Shown here one piece after another: positions 42,545 to 51,013 of a DNA stretch of 64,000 nt. Every line of letters begins with the position of its first letter. Positions within the stretch are counted from its first letter, which is position 1. The notes below the pieces were generated by a model. That model searched no databases, had not been told where the DNA came from, and saw only the letters and a list, made by a program, of their open reading frames with translations. The DNA comes from Streptomyces rubellomurinus (GTDB lineage Bacteria; Actinomycetota; Actinomycetes; Streptomycetales; Streptomycetaceae). The position numbers were made by a program, and so were the translations under genes. The DNA is taken from the NCBI RefSeq assembly GCF_000961885.1, contig NZ_JZKH01000009.1, positions 69,185 to 133,184 of the forward strand. The letters are read 5' to 3'.

Positions 42545-43414
42545 TCAGACGGCTTCGTCGGCCGGGGTCAGGGCTGGCGGCCAGTCCGCGGGGATCTCGT
42601 CGGTGATCGGGGCGTAGAGGCGCCGGGTGACGGTGAACGTGCCGCTGGTGGGGATGGGGAGCCAGTTGGCGGTCTGCAGGTCGGCGTCGGCGGGCGGTTC
42701 GGCCTGGACGTAGAGGGTGGTGGCGCCGTCCGGGCCGGCCAGCGGCTCGGCGAAGTGGCCGACGGCCGTAGATGTCGTCGGCGTTGGCGACGAGGAAGCT
42801 GTCGGAGTCGTCCGCGGTCAGCGATCAGAAGGCTGCCACGGGCGGCAGTTGGCCCTCGGGGAAGGTGAGGGTGTAGGCGATCGGCGCGCCGGTGTCGTCG
42901 CTGGCCGAGGCGCTCGCCGTGGGGTAGAGGGCGTCCTTGGGGAGTTGGCGCCGAGCCCGATCGTGGCGACGTAGGCGCGCTGCAGGTAGTCGGTGCCGTA
43001 GGTGCCGATGCCGGTGGTGAAGAACGTCCAGCCGTTGACGGGCGTGGGGCCCCGGTGGTGCTTGATGAGCTCCAGGCCTTCGGCCTTGGCGAGGCCCAGG
43101 ACCTCGGGGTCGGGCAGCCGGTCCTGGTCGTGGGGGTGGACGCCCAGCTCGGCGAGGAGGGCGGACGTCCGGTCGTCCGGCGGGTTGAGCGGCGTGCGGT
43201 TCAGCAGGGCGGCGAGCTCGTCGAAGAACTCGGGCCCACTGAACCGGGTGATCACCTCGGAGGGCGGGTTGGTGCTCAGGTCCGGGTCGTAGGTGCCGTT
43301 CGGGGGCACGGAGCTGCCGCTGTCCTTGCCGGTGCCGGGAGTTGGAGCAGCGACGCTAATGTCCGGCGCCGGGCGGCCGCAGCGACAGAACCAGCCGATG
43401 TGAAGGCGTTTCAC
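42545..43414 (-). pseudogene. Truncated, mutated DUF1254/DUF1214 gene
   Basis: Remnant of the C-terminal half of a DUF1254/DUF1214 protein. An open stretch (43414 to about 42945) includes PVNGWTFFTTGIGTYGTDYLQRAYVATIGLGAN, given here only by its ends PVNGW and GLGAN. After GLGAN one base is missing; shifting frame restores LPKDALYPTASASASDD and LTFPEGQLPPVAAF. TGA then stands where TGG is expected (FWSLT). After LVANADDIY another single-base shift restores GHFAEPLAGPDGATTLYVQ and the end RLYAPITDEIPADWP, stop at 42545. The N-terminal DUF1254 half is missing. Three lesions and truncation make it non-functional. Confidence 0.8.
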
Positions 43415-43522
43415 AATCGGAACCTTTGATTCCTCTCGCCCGGCCCGTCACGGCGGTCACATCCCCGCGCCGGACCGGGACCACCCGTCGTGGCGCGGCC
43501 CGATCCCTCATGAAGGACGCTC

Positions 43523-44702
43523 ATGTCCCGTTCCACCCTGGCCGCGACGCCGGCCCGCCGTACTGCGGCGCTGCTCACCACGGCGACCACCGCGTTAGGC
43601 CTGCTGGCCCTGGCGAGCCCCGCCCGCGCCGACTCCATCGTGCGGATCGCCGGCCCGGCCGGGCCCGTGCCGGCGAACACCGCCTACACCGTCACCCTCG
43701 ACGTCCCCAACACCGGCTCCCAGGAGCGCGCCAACGCCACCATGGTCAACGTCGCGCTGTCCGGCGCCGCCGACGCCCGCAACGGCCGCAACGAGCCGGT
43801 GGGGAGCGCCGGCCTCGCCACACAGGTCTAGGCCCCCGCACCGGTGGTGACCGGGCTGACGCCCGACCACGGCCCGCTGGCCGGCGGCGCCACCGTGACC
43901 CTCACCGGCACCCACCTGACGGGGGCGACCGCGGTGGCCTTCGGCTCCGTGCCGGCCACCGGGTTCACGGTCGACAGCGACACCCGGATCACCGCCACCG
44001 CCCCCGCCGCGAACGCCGCCGGGAAGGTCGACGTCACCGTCACCACCCCGGCCGGGGCCGCCACCGCCGGTCCGTACACCTACCAGGACCCGGCGGCGAC
44101 CGGCTCCTACGTCTTCTCCACGACGGCCGACCCCAAGCCGGGCTCGTCGGTGGCGACGGGCACCAAGGTGGCCTACAGCGTGACCGTCGCCCAGAAGGGC
44201 GCGGACGAGGCCAAGGGCGCCACCGTGACCGACGACCTGTTGAAGGTGCTGGACGACGCCGCCTACAAACGGCGACGTCCAGGCCGCCTCCGGCACCGCC
44301 GCGGTCTAGGACGGGAAGCTGACCTGGACCGGCGACCTGCCGGTCGGCGGCAGCGCGACGGTCACGTTCTCCGTGACCGTCGACGGCAACGGCGACCGCC
44401 AACTGCACAGTGCTGTCGCCACGTTGGACGGCAAGCGCGTCACCTGCGACAGCGGCAGGGGCTGCATGACCGACCACACGGTCGCGGCCGGGAGCACGCC
44501 GTCGCCGACGCCGACGCCCACCGCCGGCGGCCAGACGCCCGGCACCCCCGGCCCGTCGACCTCGGCGGGCGCGTCGGCCCCCGCCACCTCGTGGGCGTCG
44601 CCCGACGCGCAGGCCCCGGCGGCTGCGGCACCCCCGCAGGCGCCGGGCGCCCTCGCCAGCACTGGCACCACCGTGGGCACCGCGGCGGCGGCGGACAACT
44701 GA
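43523..44702 (+). pseudogene. Broken IPT/TIG-domain surface protein gene
   Basis: Starts with a good signal peptide (residues 1-36, ending SPARA). The frame stops at TAG 43829-43831, then continues in the same frame with an IPT/TIG domain (VVTGLTPDHGPLAGGATVTLTG). A frameshift near 44268 leads to a third segment (GDVQAASGTAAV), a second TAG at 44307-44309, and LTWTGDLPVGGSATVTFSV. Both TAGs stand where a Tyr codon (TAC) would fit after GTC. The end has a Pro/Thr/Ala-rich wall region and LASTG, a sortase-E-like LAxTG signal. The membrane anchor is missing because heptad copy 5 begins there. Confidence 0.8.
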
Positions 44703-44802
44703 CAGCGAACAGCGAACAGCTGACAGATGTCAGCGAACAGATAACAGATAACAGATGTTGAAAGTTGTCATCTGTTATCTGTCGCCTGTGATCTGTTCGC
44801 CG
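44691..44802. repeat. Heptad-repeat inverted element, copy 5
   Basis: Sixteen words in register between convergent genes. Left: GCGGACA, ACTGACA, GCGAACA twice, GCTGACA, GATGTCA, GCGAACA, GATAACA twice. Centre GATGTTG, AAAGTTG. Right: TCATCTG, TTATCTG, TCGCCTG, TGATCTG, TTCGCCG. Bases 44743-44756 pair perfectly with 44769-44782 (14 bp, 12-nt loop). The stop of the surface-protein remnant (44700-44702) lies in the first words, and the stop and last codons of the MocR gene lie in the right arm. Confidence 0.9.
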
Positions 44803-46220
44803 ATCCCCGCCGCCGCCTCCGTGCCGGAGCCCGCAGCCTCCGTTCTGGCGCCCGCCGCCCCCGTGTCAGCACCCGCCGCCGCCTCCGGCCCCGCCGCCGC
44901 GATCCGCTCCAGCGTCGCGAGGGCCCGGGCGAGCACCGGCAGCGGCGGGGAGGCCAGCCCGATCCGTACGGCGGGCGGGGAGCGCCGGGGGTCGACCGCG
45001 AAGGCGGCCGCCGGGGTGACGGAGATGCCGGCCCGGGCCGCCGCCGCGACGAAGGTCTCCGCCCGCCACGGCGGCGCCAGCCGCCACCACGCGAAGTACG
45101 AGCACAGGTCGGCCAGCACCCGCCGCCCGCCGAGCACCTCGCGCGTCAGCTCCAGCCGCGCCGCGGCGTCGGCCCGCTTGGCCGCCGCGACCGCCGCCAC
45201 CGTGCCGTCCCCGATCCAGCGCACCGCCGCCTCCAGCGCGTAGCCGCTCGGCGTCGACCCGCCCGCGCGCAGCGCCCCGGCGACCCGTTCGCGCAGCGCC
45301 GCCGGCACCACCGCGAACCCGACGCTCAGCCCCGCCGCGAGCCGCTTGGACAGGCTGTCGACGAGGACCGTCCGCTCCGGCGCGAGCGCGGCGAACGGCG
45401 CGAGGTCCGGGCGCAGGAAGGACCAGATCGCGTCCTCGACCACCGGCAGGTCCAGCCGCCGCAGCTGCGCCGCCAGCGCCGCCGCCCGCTCCGGCGGCAT
45501 GCTCGCCCCGAGCGGGTTGTGCACACGCGGCTGGACGTACAGGGCCCGCAGCGGCGTCGCCCGGTGCGCGGCGGCGACGGCCTCGGGCAGCAGCCCGTCC
45601 TCGTCGACGGGCAGCGGCACCAGACGGATGCCCAGCCGCTCGGCGATCGCCTTGACCACCGGGTACGTCAGCTCCTCGACCCCGAGCCGCTGCCCCGGCG
45701 GCACCAGGGCGGCCAGCGCCGCCGCGACGGCCTGGCGCCCGTTGCCCGCGAAGAGCACGGCGTCCTCCGGCGCGTCCCAGTCGGGGCCGCCGACCAGCCC
45801 GGCGAAGGCCTGCCGTGCCGCCGCCGTCGCGGCCGCGCCGACCGGCCGCAGCGCCTCGCCGAGCGCGTCCGGCCGCAGCAGCGGCGCGAGCCCGGCGGCG
45901 AGCAGCGCGGACTGCTCGGGGACGGACGGGTAGCTGAGCTCCAGGTCGACGGGCGCGGCGCCCGGTTCGGCGAGCGCGACCTGCCCGCCGCCGGCCGCGT
46001 CGCCCGCACCGCCGCCGGCCCGGACGAAGGTGCCGCGCCCGACCTCGCCGGTGGTCAGTCCGCGCCGGACCAGTTCGCGGTAGACGCGCGTCGCGGTGGA
46101 GGCGGCGATGCCCCGGCGGCGGGCGAAGTCGCGCTGGGTGGGCAGTTGTTGGCCGGGCCGCAGTCGCCCGGCCGTGATGTCGGCGGCGATCTGGTCGGCG
46201 ATCGCGCGGTAGTCGTCCAC
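44775..46220 (-). CDS. MocR-type GntR/aminotransferase fusion regulator
   Basis: 481 residues. The GntR winged helix at 1-75 (AIADQIAADITAGRLRPGQQLPTQRDFARR) is followed by a fold I aminotransferase-like domain with the PLP lysine in VDSLSKRLAAGL and the conserved VQPRVHNPLG segment (usually Q-P-HQNPTG). It senses PLP or an amino-acid adduct and binds DNA as a dimer. Divergent from a LysE exporter, the usual target of such regulators. The C-terminus (EQITGDR) is encoded by heptad copy 5 after an Ala/Gly repeat. Confidence 0.92.
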   Translation of the reverse strand: MDDYRAIADQIAADITAGRLRPGQQLPTQRDFARRRGIAASTATRVYRELVRRGLTTGEVGRGTFVRAGGGAGDAAGGGQVALAEPGAAPVDLELSYPSVPEQSALLAAGLAPLLRPDALGEALRPVGAAATAAARQAFAGLVGGPDWDAPEDAVLFAGNGRQAVAAALAALVPPGQRLGVEELTYPVVKAIAERLGIRLVPLPVDEDGLLPEAVAAAHRATPLRALYVQPRVHNPLGASMPPERAAALAAQLRRLDLPVVEDAIWSFLRPDLAPFAALAPERTVLVDSLSKRLAAGLSVGFAVVPAALRERVAGALRAGGSTPSGYALEAAVRWIGDGTVAAVAAAKRADAAARLELTREVLGGRRVLADLCSYFAWWRLAPPWRAETFVAAAARAGISVTPAAAFAVDPRRSPPAVRIGLASPPLPVLARALATLERIAAAGPEAAAGADTGAAGARTEAAGSGTEAAAGIGEQITGDR

Positions 46221-46327
46221 GGCCGGTCGGTCCCTCCGGGCTGTCGCTGCTGTCGCTGCTGTCGCAGCTGTGCGGTGCTGTGCCCTGTTGCTCTCTGCTG
46301 TTCGCTGCCTTTGGCTGCCGCCCCGGA

Positions 46328-46342
46328 TTGCACCGAGTGCAA
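46328..46342. promoter_or_regulatory. Probable MocR operator
   Basis: TTGCACCGAGTGCAA, a perfect 6+3+6 dyad 45 bp upstream of the LysE ATG and 108 bp upstream of the MocR gene. A further half-like TTGCATCGAG follows at 46350. MocR regulators often use such repeats; assignment is by position. Confidence 0.65.
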
Positions 46343-46386
46343 AGTCATCATTGCATCGAGCAGGCGGCCCGCCCTAGCCTCCTCGC

Positions 46387-47064
46387 ATGGATGAGCTGCT
46401 CTCTGCCGTGGACGGGCACGTCGTGGACGGGCATGCCGTGCTCGGGATCGCCGCCGTGGCCCTGACCATGGCGCTGTCGCCGGGCCCGAACATGATCTAC
46501 CTGGTCTCGCGCTCGATAGCCCAGGGCCGCCGGGCCGGCCTGGTGTCCCTGACCGGGGTGGCGTCCGCGTTCCTGGTGTACCTGGTGGCGGTGACGGCCG
46601 GGGTGGCCGCGGTGTTCTCGGTGGTGCCCGCGCTGTACACCGCGATCAAGCTGGCGGGCGCCGGCTACCTGCTCTGGCTGGCGTGGAAGGCGGTGAAGCC
46701 GGGCGGGGCGGCGGTGTTCGCCCCGCAGGCGCTGCCGCCGGACCCGCCGCGCAAGCTGTTCGCGATGGGCTTCCTGACCTGCCTGCTCAACCCCAAGATC
46801 GTCATCGTGTACCTCTCGCTGCTGCCGCAGTTCGTGGCACCGGAGCGCGGCCATGTCGCCGCGCAGAGCCTGGTGTTGGGCCTGGTCCAGATCGTGATCG
46901 CGGTCACCGTGAACGGTCTGATCGCGGTCGGCGCGGGCAGTATCGCCACGTTCCTCGGCCGCCGCCCGACCTGGCTGCGGATCCAGCGCTACGCGATGGG
47001 CACCGTCCTCGCCGGCCTCGCCCTGCACATCGCCACCGACCGCGCCAAGGCCGTCGCGGCCTGA
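46387..47064 (+). CDS. LysE-family amino acid exporter
   Basis: 225 residues, six predicted membrane helices, family size. LysE/RhtB motif ALSPGPNMIYLVSRSIAQGRRAG at residues 29-50, then GFLTCLLNPKIVIVYLSLLPQF with the helix-breaking NPK. Exports an amino acid or small polar metabolite. Divergent from a MocR regulator with a palindrome between them. Confidence 0.92.
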   Translation: MDELLSAVDGHVVDGHAVLGIAAVALTMALSPGPNMIYLVSRSIAQGRRAGLVSLTGVASAFLVYLVAVTAGVAAVFSVVPALYTAIKLAGAGYLLWLAWKAVKPGGAAVFAPQALPPDPPRKLFAMGFLTCLLNPKIVIVYLSLLPQFVAPERGHVAAQSLVLGLVQIVIAVTVNGLIAVGAGSIATFLGRRPTWLRIQRYAMGTVLAGLALHIATDRAKAVAA

Positions 47065-47112
47065 CCACTCCCGACCACTCCCGACCACTCCCGACCACTC
47101 ATGGCCACTCCT
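47063..47112 (+). repeat. 10-bp tandem repeat after lysE-like gene
   Basis: Three exact GACCACTCCC units and two diverged ones (GACCACTCAT, GGCCACTCCT), starting in the stop codon of the LysE gene and running towards the convergent APH gene. No stem is formed. Confidence 0.8.
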
Positions 47113-47139
47113 GATGGAACGGCTTCCGTCGCCGCGGCC

Positions 47140-47892
47140 TCACATCCGGGACCTCAGCACGTCGACCTCGCAGCCCGGCAGGAAGGGGTCGAAGCCGTGC
47201 TCGCTCAGCCAGCGGACCACCAGCAGGCTCCGCATTGACCACCACGCGTGGATCACCTCGAGGTCGACGTCGATGCCGGTGCCGTAGCCGGCGATGACGT
47301 CGTCGAGGTGCTCCTCGTGTCCGAGCGTGAAGGTGGCGAGGTCGTACAGGGGGTCTCCCCGGCCCGCTTCGGACCAGTCGATGATGCCGGTGACCTCGTC
47401 GCCGTCGACGAAGACGTGCTCGATCTGCAGGTCGCCGTGGGTGAACGCCGGCGTCCACGGCCGGAACGCGGCCTCGGCGACCTGGCGGTTGCGGGCGACC
47501 AGGTCGGCGGGCAGGATGCCGTGCGCCACGAGCGCCGCGCACTCCTCGTCGAGTTCCGCCGCCAGCGCGGCGGTGCTCCGCCCGGCGCGGCCGAGCCGGG
47601 GCGGCAGCGGCGCGTCGTGCAGCGTCCGGATGGCGGCGCCCGCCGCGGCCCACGCCGCCGGCGACCCGGTCGACGGCCCGCCGAGGCGTCCGAGCGTCGC
47701 CCCCGGGAGCGCGGCGAGCGCGAGCACGGGCGGCTTGCGCCACAGGACCTCCGGCGTCGGGACCGGCACGAGGGCCATCGCCTCGACCTCGGCGTCGATG
47801 CGCGCCTGATCGGTGTCCACCTTCAGGAACACGTCGCCGACGCGCAGGGTCGCGCGTTCGGAATGGGCGACGACGACTTCGATCTCATCCAT
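47140..47892 (-). CDS. APH-fold phosphotransferase
   Basis: 250 residues of the aminoglycoside phosphotransferase/choline kinase-like fold. Catalytic loop FTHGDLQIEHVFVD and metal loop GIIDWSEAGRGDPLYDLATF are intact. The N-terminal ATP lysine is probably in VFLKVD. The substrate cannot be told; such genes include antibiotic kinases and housekeeping small-molecule kinases. No resistance cluster is adjacent. Confidence 0.88.
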   Translation of the reverse strand: MDEIEVVVAHSERATLRVGDVFLKVDTDQARIDAEVEAMALVPVPTPEVLWRKPPVLALAALPGATLGRLGGPSTGSPAAWAAAGAAIRTLHDAPLPPRLGRAGRSTAALAAELDEECAALVAHGILPADLVARNRQVAEAAFRPWTPAFTHGDLQIEHVFVDGDEVTGIIDWSEAGRGDPLYDLATFTLGHEEHLDDVIAGYGTGIDVDLEVIHAWWSMRSLLVVRWLSEHGFDPFLPGCEVDVLRSRM

Positions 47893-47970
47893 GGCCGACC
47901 AGTATCCCGGGGACGACCGCCGACGTCTCCGGGTTTGTCGTCCGCGCTTCCAGAAGCCGTCCCCGCGCGC

Positions 47971-49050
47971 TCACGCCTCCAGCGCCAGTGCCCGCAGCAG
48001 CTCGTAACCGCGTTGCAGGAACCGCCCGTCCAGGCCGGGCCCGGTGTTGGCGAGCGCGGCGACGGCGGTGCCGGTAAGCGGCGAGAAGCCCGCGAAGGCG
48101 GTGAAGCCGCGGGTGCCGCCGGTGTGGAAGTAGAGGTCCCGGCCGCCCGGGCGGCGGTGGTTCCAGACCAGGCACAGCTGGTCGCCGGAGTGCCGCAGCC
48201 GCAGTCTCGGCCGCTGCACGTCACCGAGAGCGGTGGCCAACTCACCCTCCGCAGGCCGTAGATGGGCCAGCAGGAAGCGCAGCAGATCGGCGCCGCCGGC
48301 CCGGACGGCGCCGGCGCCGGGCAGTCCGGGGATGTGCCAGGGCGGCAGCGCCCGTCCGCGCCGGTACCCGGTGGCCCGGTTCGGCGGGTCGGGCGCGCAG
48401 CCGGTGGTGCGGAGCCCGAGCGGCCGGCAGATCCGGTCCGCGAGCAGCTCGGGGTACGGCGCCCCGCCCGCTTCGGCGAGCAGCCGCCCGAGCAGGCCGA
48501 CACCGTAGTTGGAGTAGGCGTACCGGCCACCGGGTTTTCCCTGCACGGTGGTTCGGGCGAGTGCGGAACGCAACTGCTCCTCGCCGTAGCGGGCGTACGG
48601 ATTGCTGAACCAGGCCGGGACGGCGCCCGCGAGCAGTCCGGGCGGCAGCCGGGGCAGACCGGAGGTGTGGGTGGCGAGGTGCAGCAGCCGGATCGGCTCG
48701 CCGGAACGGACGGACGGCGGGCGCCAGTTGCGCGGGAGGTGGTGCTCCAGCGGGTCGTCCAGGGCGAGTTCGCCGCGCGCGGCCATCGCGGCGAGCAGTA
48801 GCGCGGTGAACGTCTTGCTGACGGAGCCGAGTTCGAAGACGGTGTCCGGCGTGCACGGCGCGGACGGTCCGCGCGCCAGCCGTCCGTGGCAGCGCACCTC
48901 CTCCCGCCCCCGGTGCGCCAGCGCCACCGTCACCGCCGTCGCGTACGGCTGTGCTGCCCGCACCACGGCCGCACACAGCCGGTCGGCCGTGGACGGCCGC
49001 TCGGGTACCGAGGAGCGATCGGCCGCCCTCACCCGGTCCGCGGCGTTCAC
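47971..49050 (-). CDS. Serine hydrolase, class C beta-lactamase/DD-peptidase fold
   Basis: 359 residues. Active-site SVSK gives Ser76 and Lys79; the second motif is YSN in GGRYAYSNYG and the third is HTGG in YFHTGGTRGF. All three motifs are complete. No signal peptide is visible, so it seems cytoplasmic, unusual for a penicillin-recognising enzyme and closer to esterase- or peptidase-like members. The GTG start overlaps the previous gene (GTGA). Last of a four-gene minus-strand operon led by a small peptide gene. Confidence 0.88.
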   Translation of the reverse strand: MNAADRVRAADRSSVPERPSTADRLCAAVVRAAQPYATAVTVALAHRGREEVRCHGRLARGPSAPCTPDTVFELGSVSKTFTALLLAAMAARGELALDDPLEHHLPRNWRPPSVRSGEPIRLLHLATHTSGLPRLPPGLLAGAVPAWFSNPYARYGEEQLRSALARTTVQGKPGGRYAYSNYGVGLLGRLLAEAGGAPYPELLADRICRPLGLRTTGCAPDPPNRATGYRRGRALPPWHIPGLPGAGAVRAGGADLLRFLLAHLRPAEGELATALGDVQRPRLRLRHSGDQLCLVWNHRRPGGRDLYFHTGGTRGFTAFAGFSPLTGTAVAALANTGPGLDGRFLQRGYELLRALALEA

Positions 49051-49988
49051 CCGACCGCCGCCGTGGCGCCGCCGAGCGCACGCGAGAGGGTGACGGTGCT
49101 GGCGACGACGGCGACCACGGCGGTGTGCTCGTGGTCCTTGAACGCCTGCTCGGGCTCCTCGGCGACGGGCTGCGCGTTGTCGCGCGGGATCAGCCCGTCC
49201 TCGCGCTGGACGGCGGCGAGCGCCTCCCAGCCCTCCCGTCCGGTGACCGGTTCGCCGATGCACGAGTCGACGACGAGGAGTTCGGCGGCGAGGTCCCACT
49301 GCCCGACCTCCAGCCAGATGTCGAGCCAGACGGGGAGCCAGTCGCGGACGTAGGCGCGCAGCGGCTCGGGCAGGTCCTCGGGCCGGGCGCCCCAGTCGGT
49401 GAGGTGGAAGACGGTGTGGGTGATGTCGTAGCCGGTGAACCAGTCCAGCGCCCAGGGTTCGGGGGTGGCGCCGAGCCAGGTGGCGGCGGTGAGGTGCGCC
49501 CAGTCCGGGCCCCGGTGGTCGAGCCCGGCGACGCGGCGCGCGTTGGCGATGGCCAGGCGGCGGTTGGGGGCCGTCTCGGCGGCGTGCACGGAGCGCAGCT
49601 CGCCGAGCGAGCGCACCAGTTCCTCCAGTGCGGGGTGCCGGTAGCCGGCGCGGACGAAGTGGGCGTAGACCTCCAGCGGGTCGGTCATCAGCATGTGCCG
49701 CAGCTGCCGTTCGTACAGCAGGTTCCCGTCGCGCAGCTGGGCCCAGCCGAAGGCCAGCATCCGGCGGGCGCGGTCGGCGTCGGCGGGGCCGGTGACGCCT
49801 TCGCGCAGCACCAGCGAGGCGGCCAGCGCGCATTCCCCGATGGGTTTGTAGGCGTTGTTGGGGTCGGCGATGTCGATGGTGACGTTGTCGTCGAGTGCGC
49901 CGAAGCCGGTCTCGTGCGAGGCGTCCAGCCAGGCGAGCGCGCGCGAGCCGATCCGCTGGGCGGTGGCGAGGACTTCGTGGTCGGTCAT
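49047..49988 (-). CDS. Helical protein of unknown function in the small-peptide operon
   Basis: 313 residues, rich in Trp, Ala and Leu, no signal peptide or membrane helix. Stretches such as ALDWFTGYDITHTVFHLTDWG and WLPVWLDIWLEVGQWDLAAELL suggest an all-helical solvent-shielded fold. His and Asp residues (YDITHTVFH) might bind a ligand or metal. Coupled by ATGA and GTGA overlaps to both neighbours. I do not recognise a named function. Confidence 0.8.
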   Translation of the reverse strand: MTDHEVLATAQRIGSRALAWLDASHETGFGALDDNVTIDIADPNNAYKPIGECALAASLVLREGVTGPADADRARRMLAFGWAQLRDGNLLYERQLRHMLMTDPLEVYAHFVRAGYRHPALEELVRSLGELRSVHAAETAPNRRLAIANARRVAGLDHRGPDWAHLTAATWLGATPEPWALDWFTGYDITHTVFHLTDWGARPEDLPEPLRAYVRDWLPVWLDIWLEVGQWDLAAELLVVDSCIGEPVTGREGWEALAAVQREDGLIPRDNAQPVAEEPEQAFKDHEHTAVVAVVASTVTLSRALGGATAAVG

Positions 49989-50896
49989 GCCCGCTCCCCG
50001 GCGGTGTCCAGGAGTGCTTCGGCGATGGCCAGTTCGAGGGCGGTGCGGGCGCTGCCGTCGCTGACCACGCGGATCCGCGCGATGATCGGTTCGACGTCCA
50101 GCGGCAGGGCGATTCCCTGGGCCCGCGACCAGGCGAGCCAGCGGGCGAGCCGGGCGGCGGCCCGGTGGTCGCGGCGCAGCATCGAGCGGACGGCGCCCCG
50201 GGCGAGGGCCAGGGGGTGGGCGCGGGCCGTGCGGTGGACGGCGCCGTCGAGGCCGGGCAGTGCGAGTGCGGAGAGTTGCGCCATCCGGATCGACCAGGCC
50301 TGCCAGGCGGCCGGGTCCGGCCACGCGGCGTGACCGGGAACGGTGGCCGGCGCGGGCGCGGGCTCGGTGACGGAGCGTTCCGCCGAACCGGCGGAGCCGT
50401 CGACCGGCGGATCAACGCCGACCGGCGGATCAGCGGACCCGGGGCCGGCCCCGAGGGCCCGGACGAGCAGCACCCCGGCGGCCCAGTCCCGCCAGGCGGC
50501 CACCACCGCGTTCCCGTCCGGGGCTCCGGTGCCCTGCCCGGCCCGTGTCGCGGCCATCGGCGGGAACACCCGGTGCGCCTGCGCGAGCAGCAGGGCGGTG
50601 GGCTCGTCGGGCGCCGCGCCGCCGAGCAGTTGCGGCGCGAAGAGGTCGGGGCCGACGACGCGCAGGGCGGCCAGCAGCGACCGGGGCGGTTCGACGGCTC
50701 CGGATGCGGCGCCACCAGGCCCGGAGGCGGGCTCGGGGCCGGGCGCGGAGGCGAGCTCGGGACCGGGCTCGGGGCCGAGTACGGGCGCGAGCGCGACCGC
50801 ACCCCCGGCGCCCCGGAGGGCGTCGAGGGTCCGGCCCGCCACCCGCTCGACCGCCGCGGCGTACTCGTCGCGCAGTGAGGGTTCGGCGGTTGGCAT
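49985..50896 (-). CDS. Hypothetical protein in the small-peptide operon
   Basis: 303 residues, Ala/Pro/Gly-rich with two low-complexity Pro-Gly linkers (about 38-65 and 155-185). The C-terminal third is helical (HPLALARGAVRSMLRRDHRAAARLARWLAW). No catalytic motif recognised. Its stop overlaps the next gene by ATGA. It starts 117 bp after the small peptide gene. Confidence 0.78.
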   Translation of the reverse strand: MPTAEPSLRDEYAAAVERVAGRTLDALRGAGGAVALAPVLGPEPGPELASAPGPEPASGPGGAASGAVEPPRSLLAALRVVGPDLFAPQLLGGAAPDEPTALLLAQAHRVFPPMAATRAGQGTGAPDGNAVVAAWRDWAAGVLLVRALGAGPGSADPPVGVDPPVDGSAGSAERSVTEPAPAPATVPGHAAWPDPAAWQAWSIRMAQLSALALPGLDGAVHRTARAHPLALARGAVRSMLRRDHRAAARLARWLAWSRAQGIALPLDVEPIIARIRVVSDGSARTALELAIAEALLDTAGERA

Positions 50897-51013
50897 GGTT
50901 GCGTGGTCCTCCTCGAAGGGGGCTTCGCGGGGCCCGGCGGCGGGGCCGCACTCGTCGGCGGCGTCAGCGGCCGGGTGTCCCGTGAGGCCCGGGGGGCCGG
51001 TCGGCGCGTTCGG

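Noticed and set aside
5102..44802. Heptad elements as CRISPR arrays
   Set aside because: The 7-bp words are contiguous and degenerate with no spacers, the array is mirrored, and there are no cas genes.
5102..44802. Heptad elements as insertion sequences or MITEs
   Set aside because: No target-site duplication, no fixed ends and no common internal sequence beyond the 7-bp words and core; word order differs between copies, which a simple transposon copy would not show.
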